DNA of 64,000 bases from Cristatella mucedo (Eukaryota; Bryozoa; Phylactolaemata; Cristatellidae). Positions 43,772-64,000 of this stretch are shown one piece after another. The notes beneath the pieces were generated by a model. That model had not been told where the DNA came from. It saw nothing but the letters and a program-made list of their open reading frames with translations, and did not search any database. Within the stretch, counting starts at the first letter, position 1. The number at the start of each line of letters is the position of its first letter. The translations under genes and the position numbers were made by a program. Location of the stretch: NCBI GenBank assembly GCA_009760855.2, contig WPIO01000017.1:3584501-3648500 (forward strand), in the 5' to 3' direction.

Positions 43772-45257
43772 GATTCGGGGCATTCTTGCAGCTGCATGCT
43801 CCTGCATGGCTCCATGCTTTGACTTCTGCTCGTGGTCGAAGAGCAGGTCATGTGCGTGATACCGACAGCAGACAGCCTTAACACGGGCTTCGGCTAGCAG
43901 TGGGTTAGTGGAATTACAAGCCGTAGCAGGAAAAAATGCTTAATGCATATATTTTTTCAATAATTATAATCGCAATATTGTCCGTGAATCATTTGTTACT
44001 ATGCCGACCTTGATAAACATTCCGCGTTGCTGGAGGAGAAAAGCAGCAGGTGAGGAAAGGGACGCGCCGCAGCCGTTCCGCCTGCTGCCGACCGCACGGC
44101 ATTCTGCTTCCGCTCAGAGCAGACCAGGCTCGGCTGCTCACGCGGCGGGCAGCTCGCACTAGGCGCCGTCAGCTATTAACAGAGCCTCGCTGTCGTTGAG
44201 AACTAACGAACGTGCCGGAGCAAACGAGCAGCAAATGCAGAGCCTGAGAAGGTCACAGCCACCTGCCCGGCAGGCGGCGCTGCATGAAAGCAGCTGGCCG
44301 ACACGGGCAGCGGCAGCAGCTGGAGAGGGCTGTTGCATGACGGCCCGCGGCCTCTTATGCTGCTGCTCAGACAGGCAGGCAGCAGCAGCACAGGCCCAGG
44401 CTGCACTGCTGCACATGCCCAGCTGAGCATGTCTCTCCGCGGGCACCTCGCTTGGGCGGCCGTCGGCGAGCACCAAACATCCGGGGCACGAGCGTCACGG
44501 GTCGGCGGCTTTGCGACCCGTGACGGCGGCCGAGGTAAGGCCGCCGTCAGAGCGACAAAGATTCGGGCAACCGAAACTAGAGAAGACTAATGCTATTGCT
44601 GTCGTAGCGCGGCGGTGAGAGTGGTGGAGGTGTCTCCTTGTTATCCAAGGAGGAAACAAAATCGTGTCGTGTCCGTTACAGCGATTTAGCTTGACGTGGC
44701 GTCCCCGAGCGGCATCCCTCGGCTTGCCGGCCCACTCTCGAACCTGCAGCACTGACCTTGTCCATCGTCGAACCGGAAGCAACTCGGCTCCAGGCTGCGG
44801 GTGCACGTGGCCATGGGGCGAGCAGCAGCGAGTGTAGCTAGCACTCGTCTCGCTACTATGGATGGGGGAGGGAGGGAGGTAGGAGAGGGGAGGAGAGCAC
44901 GAGCCAGCGTGTTGGGGGAAGGGTTCGCTGTGCGTTCGCTCGGTAGTGGCGGCATCATCCGTCCATCCGTCCGCCCTTCGGCTGCGTTGAGGCATGGGCC
45001 TCGCGGCACGGGGGAAGGAGGGGAAGCGGAAGGAGAAGGCACGTAAGGCGCGTGAGACAACGATAAACGGGTACCAAAAATGCAACCGCTGTACCGACAG
45101 CTGGTTGGCTGGTATGAAAAGCACCATAAATCGCCGGCAGCTGGCGACGTTCTTCTTCTCAGGTCACGGGCCGAGCAGAGTGGTTAACTGGTTTCCTTTT
45201 CTTTTGCCGTGCTTGCGACGCGGAGCGGGCGAGCGCATGAGGCGTGCCAGCAGGCAT
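43772..45257. other. Region between convergent TMEM98 and tensin
   Basis: Much of it is GC- and CpG-rich. It should contain the 3' untranslated regions of both genes. No poly(A) signal could be assigned. It holds the hairpin pair at 44493-44549. Confidence 0.4.
44493..44549. repeat. Two overlapping perfect hairpins
   Basis: CGTCACGGGTCG (44493-44504) pairs with CGACCCGTGACG (44514-44525), loop 9 nt. TGACGGCGGCC (44521-44531) pairs with GGCCGCCGTCA (44539-44549), loop GAGGTAA. The right arm of the first overlaps the left arm of the second by five bases, so the two structures exclude each other in part. Confidence 0.95.

Positions 45258-64000
<18,743 letters not shown>

Noticed and set aside
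44495-45127. A 210-codon minus-strand frame downstream of the tensin stop
   Set aside because: It is a GC-rich frame in the tensin 3' flank with low-complexity composition, no domain and no splice support.

Overview
The window is a piece of a bilaterian animal nuclear genome, probably an invertebrate. Four conserved animal genes with GT-AG introns can be rebuilt exon by exon. They sit in sequence crowded with non-LTR retrotransposons, tRNA-derived SINEs, DNA-transposon fossils and microsatellites. The sequence alone does not fix the phylum.

Layout. Bases 3012-12533 (minus strand) hold HAT1, the type B histone acetyltransferase. Its first eight coding exons are present and the rest lies off the left edge. 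Its largest intron (3922-10510) contains an almost full-length CR1/L2-like LINE. About 8 kb away, transcribed in the opposite direction, is NFYB (20565-29272, plus strand), complete in six coding exons. The intergenic stretch holds a SPIN-like hAT MITE just upstream of HAT1, SINEs, a (GTGC)n array, LINE ends and a small LTR-like element (17590-19121). The 5.9 kb intron 2 of NFYB holds a Tc1-like transposase fossil, a fold-back repeat and a decayed LINE.

Bases 29300-39000 are almost entirely transposon material: a Tc1-like fossil, the best-preserved LINE reverse transcriptase (31160-33760, split by a SINE with a clear target duplication), a decayed protein-primed DNA polymerase of Polinton/adintovirus type (33757-36480, minus) and another LINE. 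TMEM98 (plus strand) begins at 39173. Four coding exons are firm and a C-terminal exon near 43494 is probable.

From 64000 down to 45258 (minus strand) runs the C-terminal part of a tensin: a coiled-coil and low-complexity linker, an SH2 domain, a second linker and the terminal PTB domain with its stop codon. The 5' part, which would carry the phosphatase-like and C2 domains, lies right of the window. TMEM98 and tensin converge, HAT1 and NFYB diverge. I see no functional operon-like link among the four.

Points for a second look are: near-perfect short-loop hairpins clustered between 36.7 and 44.6 kb, one of which buries the TMEM98 exon 4 splice donor; SPIN-like MITEs, a family known for horizontal transfer; a SINE family whose 3' end copies the local LINE tail; a GC-AG intron inside the tensin SH2 domain; and the relic virus-like polymerase.
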